A DNA stretch of 64,000 bases, from the NCBI RefSeq assembly GCF_023278565.1, contig NC_064677.1, positions 4,588,001 through 4,652,000 of the forward strand, in the 5' to 3' direction. Position numbers and translations under genes: made by a program. Below are positions 41,130-49,923 of this stretch, one piece after another; within the stretch, counting starts at the first letter, position 1; every line of letters starts with the position of its first letter. The stretch is from Colletotrichum lupini. Its lineage: Eukaryota; Ascomycota; Sordariomycetes; Glomerellales; Glomerellaceae. The notes below the pieces were generated by a model, which ran no database searches, had not been told where the DNA came from, and saw only the letters and a program-made list of their open reading frames with translations.

Positions 41130-41897
41130 TTAGATGATCCTTGACTTAGCGTCTGAATCTACCGCATCCTCTACATACGCATTCAAGTTTCTAGTCCTAG
41201 ACTGCTTTCCTTCATCCTCATTAGACGAGACCAGAAGAATCTCGTATCGTAAATTCGACGGGCTTCGTACCATTGTAGAACCACTTTTCCCACTCCTCTT
41301 GCGGTGAACTTTGGGGTTCTCTTCTTGTTGATGTGATGGGATCTTTCCCTTCCTCTTTTTAGAATACCCTCCTTTGTTGGCCACGGACACCCCGTAAGTT
41401 TCTAGGGCCTGCGCGCTTCGCCGTGTGATTCTTCCAGAAGCTGTGCTTTCTTCGATGGTATCTGGCGCCCGCTCTCGGTGCTCGAGCTGTCTCTGAGGAC
41501 CACGGCTCGCGGTTGCTTTTGATTCCATGGAGAGCGTCGAGCTGCTCTGACGCAATTGGAGACGGGGCCTGCGCCAATGTTGATGCTCGTCTATTTCCCC
41601 GAGATCGTTAGATCGGTGCTTGTTGGACCTGAATGGGTTGCTGTAGTATCGGGTTAAGGAGTCAGCGTCGATGTCACGTCCTGCAGTGTCCGGCGAAAGC
41701 TGTTCGACTGTGTACCCCGAGCTGTGGCACCGAATATTGCGATCTTGGTCAATCCTTCTTGAGGAGAAGTCGGTACACCCACCGTGTATTGGGGAAATGA
41801 TGCACGGGGGCTCATGATGCAGGCAGTATTGGGCCATCTTCAGAAGTTTTCTTGTTGATGAAGGTAGTTTCTTGAGTGAGTTGGCTATTGGCGTCAT
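41130..41897 (-). CDS. Hypothetical basic protein of the small-gene block
   Basis: 255 aa, intronless, ATG at 41897. No recognised domain. Residues ~24-60 carry spaced Cys/His (YCLHHEPPC, then GGCTDF and IRCHSS). The middle is Arg/Ser/Gln-rich, and the C-terminal half is basic with KKRKGK and HRKRSGKSG patches, which suggests nuclear or nucleic-acid contact. A promoter motif shared with the neighbouring minus-strand ORFs lies at 42000-42025, 103 bp upstream of the ATG. Length and continuity favour a real gene; function unknown. Confidence 0.5.
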   Translation of the reverse strand: MTPIANSLKKLPSSTRKLLKMAQYCLHHEPPCIISPIHGGCTDFSSRRIDQDRNIRCHSSGYTVEQLSPDTAGRDIDADSLTRYYSNPFRSNKHRSNDLGEIDEHQHWRRPRLQLRQSSSTLSMESKATASRGPQRQLEHRERAPDTIEESTASGRITRRSAQALETYGVSVANKGGYSKKRKGKIPSHQQEENPKVHRKRSGKSGSTMVRSPSNLRYEILLVSSNEDEGKQSRTRNLNAYVEDAVDSDAKSRII

Positions 41898-43087
41898 GCG
41901 GTAATTTGGGTAGGACCGCCTACACTATGTTCGACAAGACTAAGGATCCTCATTACTATTCACTCTTAGCCTTACGTTGATAGTGCGAAGGTAAAGCAGG
42001 CTGTTCTTCCTTTGATATCTGAACATTGTCAAGGGAGCGGTAGAAAGAGGGCCTGGCCAAGGACGCTGTTCGCGGTTGGGGCCATGCCTGAGCACTCGGG
42101 CTAGTCGAACATCATGTACAAGTACACACTAGTAGCAAGTCACTAAACGAATCCTTCTTCGAACAATGAAAATGGTTCGACTACTGAGACTGGGCATTCG
42201 CTATAGAACTTTGAAGGTTAGACAGCCTTTCCCCCCCAACTTTCGAACTGGCGGCGGCGACAACAGGAAGTTGGATGACCAGCTGGTTCTCCCGTAATCT
42301 ATCAACCAAGTCAATTCTCTGTTGAGCAATCTTACGGCCCGCCGAGACTTCGCTCTGGGATAGGGAGGGAGCGCGGAGGTCCCTGAATTGCGATGAAGCT
42401 GATAGAGAAAAAGAACATTCCTCATGACCACGTTCCGCTCCCTATGATTCGGATCATAGAAGTAAGTACTAGGCGTACGATGCGGCTGGTGTTGATGAGC
42501 AAAATCTCAGTAGAGTGAATTGCCTGCCTAACAAACACGTCACCAACTTTGGCAATCGTCACTAGTTCGAAGAGCTTCATCGCGGCTACACGCTTCGCTC
42601 ATCTTGATCGCGGCAGAGTCCCGATGATGGTGCTGTGTTTGCGTAGACTCCGTAAGTTCCCATGCAGAGCGCGTAAGACGTCGTAGACGCGGGCGGCGAC
42701 ATAAGAGGTGTCTTGCCTACTAATAATCGAATCTTATTCGGGCTTGAGACACTCAGTGACTCTGCAACTACCCCTAGCTCGTATATTTTGGAAATACACT
42801 TGGGCGATGCTATTGTGGACAAGCAGGGGATCTCACAGTCAAGGCAACAAATAGATGAACGCGACTTCCACTGCGGAACAATCACTCATAAACTGGCTGT
42901 ACTTCATAACTCTAGTGGATGCTATAGGAATACAGAAGATACAAATGATTAACTGTTATTATGTTGCCCCACAAGCTCCCGGAAGACTAATCCAGACCTC
43001 ACAAAAGTTTCCAACGTACCAATATTGTTTTCTCCTCGATGAAAAGCTCAGGTGGCTTCTCGGTGCACTATAGGCAGTAAAGCGACC
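41898..43087. other. Intergenic in the small-gene block
   Basis: Promoter side of the 41130-41897 gene plus spacer. Short frames at 42201-42431 and 42586-42885 lack support; the second starts at GTG. Confidence 0.5.
42000..42025 (-). promoter_or_regulatory. Shared upstream motif, copy A
   Basis: Plus strand reads GCTGTTC-TTCCTTTGATATC-TGAACA; the minus strand has ATCAAAGG. Lies 103 bp above the ATG at 41897. A weaker partner begins at 42065 (GCTGTTCG ... TGAGCA). Confidence 0.55.
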
Positions 43088-43726
43088 TCATCCGGACTCT
43101 GAGAGAGTCCTGGTCTTCAGTCCTTTGCACGATCTTCGTGTGTCCTTCGTACCATCATGGGAGATGCTGTAAACCTTCATGTCGTCTTCCGTCGGTACCC
43201 AATCCTCAGGGACTCGACAGTGTTCCCGCGGTTTCCCGTTGGAGGTTGTGTATGGCGCCGACGTCTCGAGGTCCTTCCCCCCTTCATTTTCCATCTGCGG
43301 CTCGTCTGCTCTTTTCAATAGCCGGTCACGGCACGGTGTTGAGCAAGTGAGATCTCTCCCACCCGTCCACAAGCGTGCTTCTCCGCAGACTTCGCACTTC
43401 ATTGTCGTTGTTTCTAGTCCGATCTGACTAAGCTGAGGGGCGCGCATTAGTTCTCTCGGAGTGGGATCATCCTCAGCCAAATGGGCCTGTCCGTCGCAAC
43501 GAGATGGATCACGACCGTCTTGCCTGTCGTTAGACGTATGGCTGTCGGTTTCGCCGTTGTTGTGTTGACCCATTTTCAGATAGGTTCCAAGGTGCTTGGC
43601 ACTGATTTGCTTGTTTTCTGAATCGTGTTGGCGATTGACAACGTTTCTTTCGGTGCAGTGTTTGATGAAAATACGTGGATATCTCCTATGCTGTGTGATC
43701 GACACGCCTTTTGATACTGGGTTCAT
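43088..43726 (-). CDS. Hypothetical protein with C-x2-C / C-x3-C zinc-like motif
   Basis: 212 aa, intronless, ATG at 43726. Residues ~108-135 hold MKCEVCGEARLW and, 14 residues after the second Cys, LTCSTPCRDRL: a C-x2-C-x14-C-x3-C arrangement that could bind one zinc. The rest is hydrophilic, with Asp/Glu/Lys/Arg throughout. No known family. The shared motif at 43821-43845 lies about 95 bp upstream. Confidence 0.5.
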   Translation of the reverse strand: MNPVSKGVSITQHRRYPRIFIKHCTERNVVNRQHDSENKQISAKHLGTYLKMGQHNNGETDSHTSNDRQDGRDPSRCDGQAHLAEDDPTPRELMRAPQLSQIGLETTTMKCEVCGEARLWTGGRDLTCSTPCRDRLLKRADEPQMENEGGKDLETSAPYTTSNGKPREHCRVPEDWVPTEDDMKVYSISHDGTKDTRRSCKGLKTRTLSESG

Positions 43727-43820
43727 ATGTACTTGGCTCAGGTGAATTAGATCAGCAATTTAGAGACAAAAGTATCTGTTCATTCTATGGTACTTGAATA
43801 CAGCTGAAGGGCGAAAGGCA

Positions 43821-43845
43821 GCTGTTCGTCTTTGACGTCTGAACA
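43821..43845 (-). promoter_or_regulatory. Shared upstream motif, copy B
   Basis: Plus strand GCTGTTCG-TCTTTGACG-TCTGAACA; CAAAG core on the minus strand. The following bases (CAAATAAAC ... CAGACCG) resemble those after copy D, so similarity extends beyond the motif. Confidence 0.55.
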
Positions 43846-44603
43846 GCAGCAGGCTCGGGAGATAGCAAATAAACCATGCCAGACCGTCAGTCTTCCTGAT
43901 GTAGATGTAGACAGCGGAAAAAAACGTAGCTTTCCAGGTACTTGGAATTACATGTCGTTTCTCTGAGAGAACTTTACCGCTGCCGGCTTGAGGTCACTCC
44001 CATGGATTCGTGATACCCGCGATGCGCAATCCCACATCGTGGACTTGTCTTGACAGTTCTCGTCGACCACCTTACTTTCCTGACCGTGGCACTTGCTGAT
44101 GATGTATAGATCACGGCTGACCCTCTACGAGTTTGAGCGGACTCGCCGAATGCCCGCGACATCGGAGAAGTGCTACATGGAAATATTGACCGTAGTTAGG
44201 CTATGGGCGAAAGCGCGACTTGGGCCCTAGAGCCTCAATCGGTTCCTGGTCAAGGTGCTTATGAAAAGCAGAGGAGCGGATGGCTGTGGTCACCATCTTC
44301 CCCTGAGGCAGTACCAAAACATGGACTCGTATTCTAATTGAAACTTTTGCCAGTGAGGATAACTTGCTGCACATCCAACAAACAACGCAAATGACTGAAT
44401 TGAAACTATAATGCCTTAGAGCCCATCCAACAACACGAACTCGACGCCTCGCTCTATAAGCCTTATAATAATACCCATAGCTTCAATATCTCGATTCTAG
44501 TTCATTCTCGGTGAGGAACTCGGATGATTTGTTATCGATGTAACCCGGAAAGACCCCATGAAGAGCTCTTTGGTGGCCTCGATCCCCGGGCGTCTTTAAG
44601 GCC

Positions 44604-44950
44604 TCACGGCATCTTCGCCATAGATTTTCCGGGTTCCGGCTTCAAGCTTATAAAGTTCCGTCCTCGTACAACCTCTGGGGTTGCCTTCCGGCCAGTATGA
44701 ATACGGGTCATGCTACTCTTCAACTGGGAAATGTCTTCTATTGCGTACGTCCAGCTCGCCCTGGTTGAGTGGTTCGACTCGATGGGCCTGTCGATTGGGA
44801 GGGGTTGAACGATGATGGTCGTTTCCCTGGCTTGACGAAGCATTGCCCCATATTCTGGTAACTTTGTTGTCGAGATTGAGACGTCTTCTCACGCAAGGCA
44901 ATGGGATTGAGGACGACTTTTGCACAGCGTCTAGAAAAAGTTCTACACAT
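44604..44950 (-). pseudogene. Possible decayed member of the small-gene block
   Basis: Sits below a motif pair (45028, 45076) as the other loci do, but no single frame is long. The ATG frame from 44950 closes after 70 codons; another frame runs 79 codons to 44604; the third breaks at a TAG near 44713. Frame-shifted or nonsense-broken coding is one reading; a short genuine 70-aa protein is another. Confidence 0.3.
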
Positions 44951-45027
44951 GTAAGCGTGCTATGCAACCAAGATTTATTTATCGATCGGCTTCATGTATA
45001 TGGGAGTCCAGTTCGTAGATCAATGTT

Positions 45028-45052
45028 GCTGTCTGTCCTTTGATGTTGAACA
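45028..45052 (-). promoter_or_regulatory. Shared upstream motif, copy C
   Basis: Plus strand GCTGTCTG-TCCTTTGATGT-TGAACA; ATCAAAGG on the minus strand. Starts 48 bp before copy D. Confidence 0.5.
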
Positions 45053-45075
45053 AAGTGATGAGAGTGGGAAAGACA

Positions 45076-45102
45076 GCTATTCGTTCCTTTGGCGCATGAA
45101 CA
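45076..45102 (-). promoter_or_regulatory. Shared upstream motif, copy D
   Basis: Plus strand GCTATTCG-TTCCTTTGGCGCA-TGAACA; CCAAAGG core on the minus strand. Flank resembles that of copy B. Confidence 0.5.
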
Positions 45103-45647
45103 GCTTCAAGAGGGCCAAACGGCAAACAAACTGTGTCAGACCGCCCAATGTCTTGTAGCGCCTGAAGAACTGCGTGTTTGATACTGGGTCCTGTAAGATA
45201 CATCAGCCTGGCATGGATAGTGGTTTCAGATTTACACACGGCGCTGGATTTCATCGAGTTCTGTGATGAATAATAGAGTAGTATAATTACACTTGGTCTT
45301 CATTTTCGCCATAAACTTCCTGCGTCAATGATAGTTACGAAGTACTAGCTAAGCTTATACTTGAATCACACCATTGAAGAAAGCTGTGATTACCTGCTAA
45401 TCCTTACGGCTATTAACTCTTCACTCTCTAACTTACAGCATGAAGGATCTAGGCCAGGCTGATGTGTTTGAGCGTATAGGACCCATTGCTAATCAGCAAT
45501 TCGATCAGCAATTCACAGGAAGGACCGACCGCGAAATATCATCGTTATTTCATCAGCAACACGAGTTGTCAATGTTTTGTTATTGTATTGTGCTCGATGA
45601 GAAGCCTAGTTGACCCCCGTTGATCTATTCCCAGGAGTCTTGTTACT

Positions 45648-46391
45648 CTATTCAGAACTCCGAGAAGGCTCTGAGCCCCGGTAATTCATATCATCTTCCA
45701 GCTCGTCTTCTATGAGATTGTCTGATGTTGGCTTTAGGGCATCAGATGCAAGCTCCGCTTCGATCAGGAGTCTCGTCGTATCTCTGTTTGAACTGTATTG
45801 AAACTTTTGCTGTTTCCCCTCACTGCGCGGGTCCCGTCTTCCAATGAAATGAACGCCTGGGCAACTGTCTTTGACATGGCAGATGTCTCTGGTACCGAGT
45901 ATGCGACCGTCAACTGTAGGGACTGGTCCCTTGTCGTAATCTGTTGGGACATCTCTGCCTTTAGGATGGATGGGTTGTACCAATTCCTCGCCTTTCCGGT
46001 ACAAAGACCAGTGATATTTCTCATGGCAATGAATTGGATTATCGCACGTTGTCTCCGTTTCCTTCAGTGGAGTTGTCTTGATTGGTGCCTTGTAGCCCGG
46101 CGGTCTGGGTTCGGGATGGATTGGGTACACCAATGTATCGCCTTTCCAGTATAAATACCAGTGGAACTTGTTTTCGCACTTCTCTTCCTCATTCTCTTTC
46201 TTGCTGGATGATGCAAGCATATTGCACTCAGGTCTGTCATCATTCCGTTCATTCATTTCTCTGGTGACACCTGGATTGATCGAAATTAAGATGTAAGGTA
46301 CGTTCTCTAAGTGTGAGTACGATTGAAGACAAACTCTTGCGCGATGTTTGATGAAACTATCATCCAAGACCGCAAGACTTCCATGTATCAT
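45648..46391 (-). CDS. Hypothetical protein with duplicated HW-LY-KG module
   Basis: 247 aa from the ATG at 46391, intronless. Two copies of a ~25-residue unit occur: KFHWYLYWKGDTLVYPIHP at about residues 75-93 and KYHWSLYRKGEELVQPIHP at about 125-143. Each is preceded by a Cys within ten residues. No known domain comes to mind. A third related patch may be CHVKDSCPGVHFIGRRDP. The C-terminus is acidic. A TATA-like TATATAAAC lies immediately upstream of the 46391 ATG. Transcription would then begin downstream, and translation might start at the in-frame Met at about 46258 (MNERNDDRP). Motif copies E and F lie upstream. Confidence 0.55.
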   Translation of the reverse strand: MIHGSLAVLDDSFIKHRARVCLQSYSHLENVPYILISINPGVTREMNERNDDRPECNMLASSSKKENEEEKCENKFHWYLYWKGDTLVYPIHPEPRPPGYKAPIKTTPLKETETTCDNPIHCHEKYHWSLYRKGEELVQPIHPKGRDVPTDYDKGPVPTVDGRILGTRDICHVKDSCPGVHFIGRRDPRSEGKQQKFQYSSNRDTTRLLIEAELASDALKPTSDNLIEDELEDDMNYRGSEPSRSSE

Positions 46392-46440
46392 GTTTATATA
46401 GTTCAGATTTGCATTGGTCTCTCAAAGAGAACCAAACGCC

Positions 46441-46466
46441 GCTGTTCGTTCTTTGATACCTGAACA
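46441..46466 (-). promoter_or_regulatory. Shared upstream motif, copy E
   Basis: Plus strand GCTGTTCG-TTCTTTGATACC-TGAACA, the most regular copy; minus strand ATCAAAGAA. 50 bp above the ATG at 46391. Confidence 0.6.
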
Positions 46467-46489
46467 TGGTGGATGGAGTGTGACAGGAA

Positions 46490-46513
46490 GCTGGTTGTTC
46501 TTTGACGCGTAAA
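46490..46513 (-). promoter_or_regulatory. Shared upstream motif, copy F
   Basis: Plus strand GCTGGTTG-TTCTTTGACGCG-TAAATC; starts 49 bp after copy E, the same pairing distance as copies C and D. Confidence 0.5.
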
Positions 46514-46767
46514 TCGCAATGGGACCATTCAAAGATAGCCTCGCTACAAAGGGGGGCGGCTCCCAGGCTGGCCCTTAATTAATAAGACGGCGAGCGAGGG
46601 CAATCGAACTGTGCCGAACTATTGGACGTCTTACTATGCCAGCAAATGATATGGAAAGAAAACGATGCTTATCATAACTTGAAATTAATTGTCATATATC
46701 ATTCTATGTACAGCATTAAGGTATCAGTCTATGCTTTCCCAAATCCCAAAACAAGGTCTATCAATGT

Positions 46768-49700
46768 TTAGAACGCCCACTGTCTGCACCAATTTTGCAT
46801 CAACTCAGGTGTCACGGCCTGCATCTCCTTCATCGTCTTGCTGCTCTTTGTCGTGCGCTCCATTGAGAATTCGACACCCTGTCCCTCGCCCATAGCCAAA
46901 CCCTGGTAGAAGTCAAGCAACTTGATGCCCGGGTTCTTGTCAACGTCATCTGTGGTCGCCGTGCTGTTCTCCAACAGCTCAACCCACTCCTTGAAGGATA
47001 CCAACTTCTTGATGACACCGTCACCGTAGAACTCCCTGACGGCCTCAGCCAGTGTCTCCCAGAGTACGGTGCGCGGGTTTACGCCGTGGAAGTAGCCGTT
47101 GATCCTCTCCAATGGCACGGGGGCAGCAATACCAGAAACCTCTAGGATGAGGTTCGCGATACCTTCAATGGGTGTCCAGTTGACGGTCGCCATGGCGCCG
47201 AGGTCACGCGGCAGTGCACCGAGGTACTTCGAGCTAGCGATGATGGTAGGCAGCCACTCCTGGCGGTTCCATACACCGTCCTTGGACTGCGGGCCGGCGA
47301 CCTGTCCGACACGGACGACAGCGGCGGGCACGCCCGAAACCTGCGTCGCCTCATCGAGGATGAGAGAGCTGACCATCTTAGAGCGACCGTAGCCGGTGCT
47401 CGGCAGGGACAAATCCATCAGCTTCTTCTCCGGCACGGGGCCGGGGCCCTGCCAGGTATCAACGGTGCCGATAGAGCTCACGAAGACGATGGGCACGTTC
47501 TTGGCAGCGCGGAGGGAGAAGTCGACCCAGTGACGGACGCCACGGATGTGCGGCTCAAAGGTCTCGACTGAGATGTTGAAGTTGACGGGCCAGGCATTGT
47601 GGATGATGCGGTCTGCCTCCTTCAGAAGACGGTCGTAGACTTCCGGCTCAAGGCCGAGATTGCTCTTGGACATGTCGACGCAGAGGAATTCTGCCTTCTT
47701 CCAGGTGGTGGCGAGGCCGCGCTCGGCGGACATCTTGACCTGGCGCTTGCCGCTGTCATCGCTGCGGTTGAGGCAGACCACCTTCGATACGGCGGGGTTG
47801 TGTTCCATGAAGTCGAGGAGGTAGGAGCCCAGGGCGCCGGTGGTGCCGGTGACGAGGACGGTCTGACCCTGATCGTTTGGCGCGGGCTTGGAGCCAGCAC
47901 TGCTTTTGGGGAGGTCGCGGGTGTACTTTTGCAGCTCTGCCTCCATGGCGTGGATATCATGGTTTTCACTGTCGCCGTGGCTGTCTGAAGAGGTGTTCTT
48001 ACTGACGCGGTCCATGAGGTAGGCAGCCAGCTGGCGAGGGGTGGGATGGGCGTAGATAACGCGAGTTGCGATGGCATCGGCGGTGATGTTTGCGCCGGCG
48101 GCCTCGAGGCCCTTGCGGAGGAGACGGGAGGCGTTGATAACCTGCATGGAGTCGATGCCAGCGCTGAAGAAGTCCGAGTCGGCGGAGAGGGCGCGGCTGC
48201 CGAGGGTCTGCTGGAAGAGCTTCTCGATGGAGTCGATCATTCCTTGCTGGGAGGAGACGTCAATGTTGACGGACAGGGAGTCGGCGCCGTCCTCAGCCTT
48301 GCTATACCACGCGTCAAGCTCGTCCTTGTAGAGCTTGAGGGCCATAGGTCGCTGGATGGTGCCCTTGCCGGCACGGGGGAAGGGCTTCTCTGGGTTGGTG
48401 ACGCCGATGAAGGCGCGGCCGATCTGGCCGTGAGCGACGGTCTCCTTGTTCGCCTTGACGACCAAAGGCCAGACGTCGTCGATAAATTGCTGGATGTCAT
48501 CCTCGGAAGTCAAGGGTTCGGTGGGTTCGAGGATGAGGAAGGGCTGGAAGCGCATGGCGCCGGCGACGACGGCGCCTTTGACTCTCGCGTGACCGGTGAC
48601 GATCTCCTCAATGGTGACAGGATTGAGCTTCTCGCCGTTTGAGAAGACAATGATGTTGTCGGAGCGGCCGTAGTACATCCAGTGGTTGGGCAGCGTCGGG
48701 TGCTTCCGGTACAAGTCCTTTGTGTTGTACTCGTTGACATCGGGGAAGGTGTAGAAGATGCCCTGGAGGGGGTCCGCCTTGTCCTTGCGAACAATGACCT
48801 GCTCGTATATGTCCTCGTCCTCACCGCTGGCTTGGCGCCAGTCAACGCCAAGTCTGTCCGAGTCGACGATGAACCACTGCCACAGCTCGAGGTTCTTCTG
48901 GAAGTAGTATGGTAAGGGGGCCGCCTCAGTAAAGGCGATGACGCTCGAGACGGGGACGCCCTCCTTGACGAGCTTGTCGCCAGCGCCGCGGGCAAGGTTG
49001 CCACCACCGAAGTTGGCGCGCTTGAACTTCTGGAGCGCCGCGATTCCCTCGGGCATATGGGCCATCTCCTCGAGGATGGCGGGAGGCAGGATCACGTTGT
49101 CGATCTTAGCGTACTGGGCAGCGTCGATAACGGTCTGCGGCGTCAGGGGCCGGTCCGTGAAGCCCAGCGCGACGGGCCGTCCCCAGTAGATCGTGGCGAA
49201 GGTTGACATGTAGCAGCCGGCGGCGTGGAAGAGGGGCATTGGCAGGAAGAGGCGGGTACCGTGCATGATGGATTTTACGCAGTTCTCGGAGCCCATGAAA
49301 TCGGGGACGTTGTGGAAAGCGTCGGCGACAGACATCATGCCGACACGGGCGACGATGGGCTTTGGCAGACCTGTGCTGCCGCTCGTGTGCAGGACGACGA
49401 CGGGGTCATTTTCTGCCTCTTCGTAGGTCTTGTTGTAGGGGAAATGGGGCACCTCGTCGTCCGAGAGCCATGCGTCTGCCGAGCTGACCATAATGGCGTC
49501 CATGGGGCGCTCTTCCAGCAGGGGCTGGATGACATCCTTGAAGGACGAGTCGAAGCAGATGATGTGGCAGTCTGTCTTCTCGAACAGGTTCATCTGGCCT
49601 TCGAAGGAGTTTCTTGGGGAGATGAGGAGGGCCTTGTATCCTGCCTTGATACAGGCGATCATAATAATCATGTAGCGGGCATCGTTGGGGCCGATGTAGG

Positions 49701-49923
49701 TGAGGGTTGGGAAGCTTCCAGGTTCGGGCTTGCCGCGCTTGTCGATGATTCTCTGGGCTATCCGGTTCACCGCGTTGGCGATCTGCTTGTAGGAGATGGG
49801 CTTCCAGCCATCTTGGGGGTTGGAGGAGCGGGGGACGGAGATGAACTCTCTGTTGGGTTCTGACTTTGCGACCTCGTCGAGGACCTGGGGAATCAAGCGC
49901 TTTCCGTACTGGGGCTGTGCCAT
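46768..49923 (-). CDS. NRPS-like carboxylate reductase (A-T-R)
   Basis: 1,051 aa, one exon, ATG at 49923. Adenylation domain ~15-540: P-loop-like LHTSGSTGLPK (178-188), YYGRSDNIIVFSNGEK (417-432) and a C-terminal GKGT with catalytic Lys520. Thiolation domain ~560-640: FFSAGIDSMQ, phosphopantetheine Ser592. Reductase domain ~685-1050: NADP-binding VLVTGTTGALGS (689-700), SSIG (816-819) and catalytic Tyr845/Lys849 in GYGRSK. There is no condensation domain. Enzymes of this layout activate an acid with ATP, load it on the carrier and release an aldehyde or alcohol with NADPH, as in aminoadipate reductase and aryl-acid reductases. Length excludes Lys2, which is longer. The A5 position reads AFTEA instead of GMTE, so the substrate may be unusual. 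No other biosynthetic gene lies beside it. A TATA-like box lies at 50124-50131. Confidence 0.9.
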   Translation of the reverse strand: MAQPQYGKRLIPQVLDEVAKSEPNREFISVPRSSNPQDGWKPISYKQIANAVNRIAQRIIDKRGKPEPGSFPTLTYIGPNDARYMIIMIACIKAGYKALLISPRNSFEGQMNLFEKTDCHIICFDSSFKDVIQPLLEERPMDAIMVSSADAWLSDDEVPHFPYNKTYEEAENDPVVVLHTSGSTGLPKPIVARVGMMSVADAFHNVPDFMGSENCVKSIMHGTRLFLPMPLFHAAGCYMSTFATIYWGRPVALGFTDRPLTPQTVIDAAQYAKIDNVILPPAILEEMAHMPEGIAALQKFKRANFGGGNLARGAGDKLVKEGVPVSSVIAFTEAAPLPYYFQKNLELWQWFIVDSDRLGVDWRQASGEDEDIYEQVIVRKDKADPLQGIFYTFPDVNEYNTKDLYRKHPTLPNHWMYYGRSDNIIVFSNGEKLNPVTIEEIVTGHARVKGAVVAGAMRFQPFLILEPTEPLTSEDDIQQFIDDVWPLVVKANKETVAHGQIGRAFIGVTNPEKPFPRAGKGTIQRPMALKLYKDELDAWYSKAEDGADSLSVNIDVSSQQGMIDSIEKLFQQTLGSRALSADSDFFSAGIDSMQVINASRLLRKGLEAAGANITADAIATRVIYAHPTPRQLAAYLMDRVSKNTSSDSHGDSENHDIHAMEAELQKYTRDLPKSSAGSKPAPNDQGQTVLVTGTTGALGSYLLDFMEHNPAVSKVVCLNRSDDSGKRQVKMSAERGLATTWKKAEFLCVDMSKSNLGLEPEVYDRLLKEADRIIHNAWPVNFNISVETFEPHIRGVRHWVDFSLRAAKNVPIVFVSSIGTVDTWQGPGPVPEKKLMDLSLPSTGYGRSKMVSSLILDEATQVSGVPAAVVRVGQVAGPQSKDGVWNRQEWLPTIIASSKYLGALPRDLGAMATVNWTPIEGIANLILEVSGIAAPVPLERINGYFHGVNPRTVLWETLAEAVREFYGDGVIKKLVSFKEWVELLENSTATTDDVDKNPGIKLLDFYQGLAMGEGQGVEFSMERTTKSSKTMKEMQAVTPELMQNWCRQWAF

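Larger units (their letters stand above)
43727..45647. other. Intergenic and decayed sequence in the small-gene block
   Basis: Apart from motif copies B, C and D and the possible remnant at 44604-44950, I see no supported gene. An open frame at 44979-45254 overlaps the motif copies and is probably not coding. Confidence 0.45.
46392..46767. other. Spacer between NRPS-like gene and small-gene block
   Basis: 376 bp holding motif copies E and F and the 3' flank of the NRPS-like gene. Confidence 0.55.

Noticed and set aside
47599..47988. Long antisense frames over the NRPS-like gene (also 48046-48642 and 49225-49863)
   Set aside because: Shadows produced by GC-rich third positions of the real minus-strand gene.
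46768..49923. Lysine-pathway alpha-aminoadipate reductase (Lys2)
   Set aside because: Same A-T-R plan, but about 1,050 residues is shorter than Lys2, and the A5 motif is atypical; called NRPS-like reductase instead.
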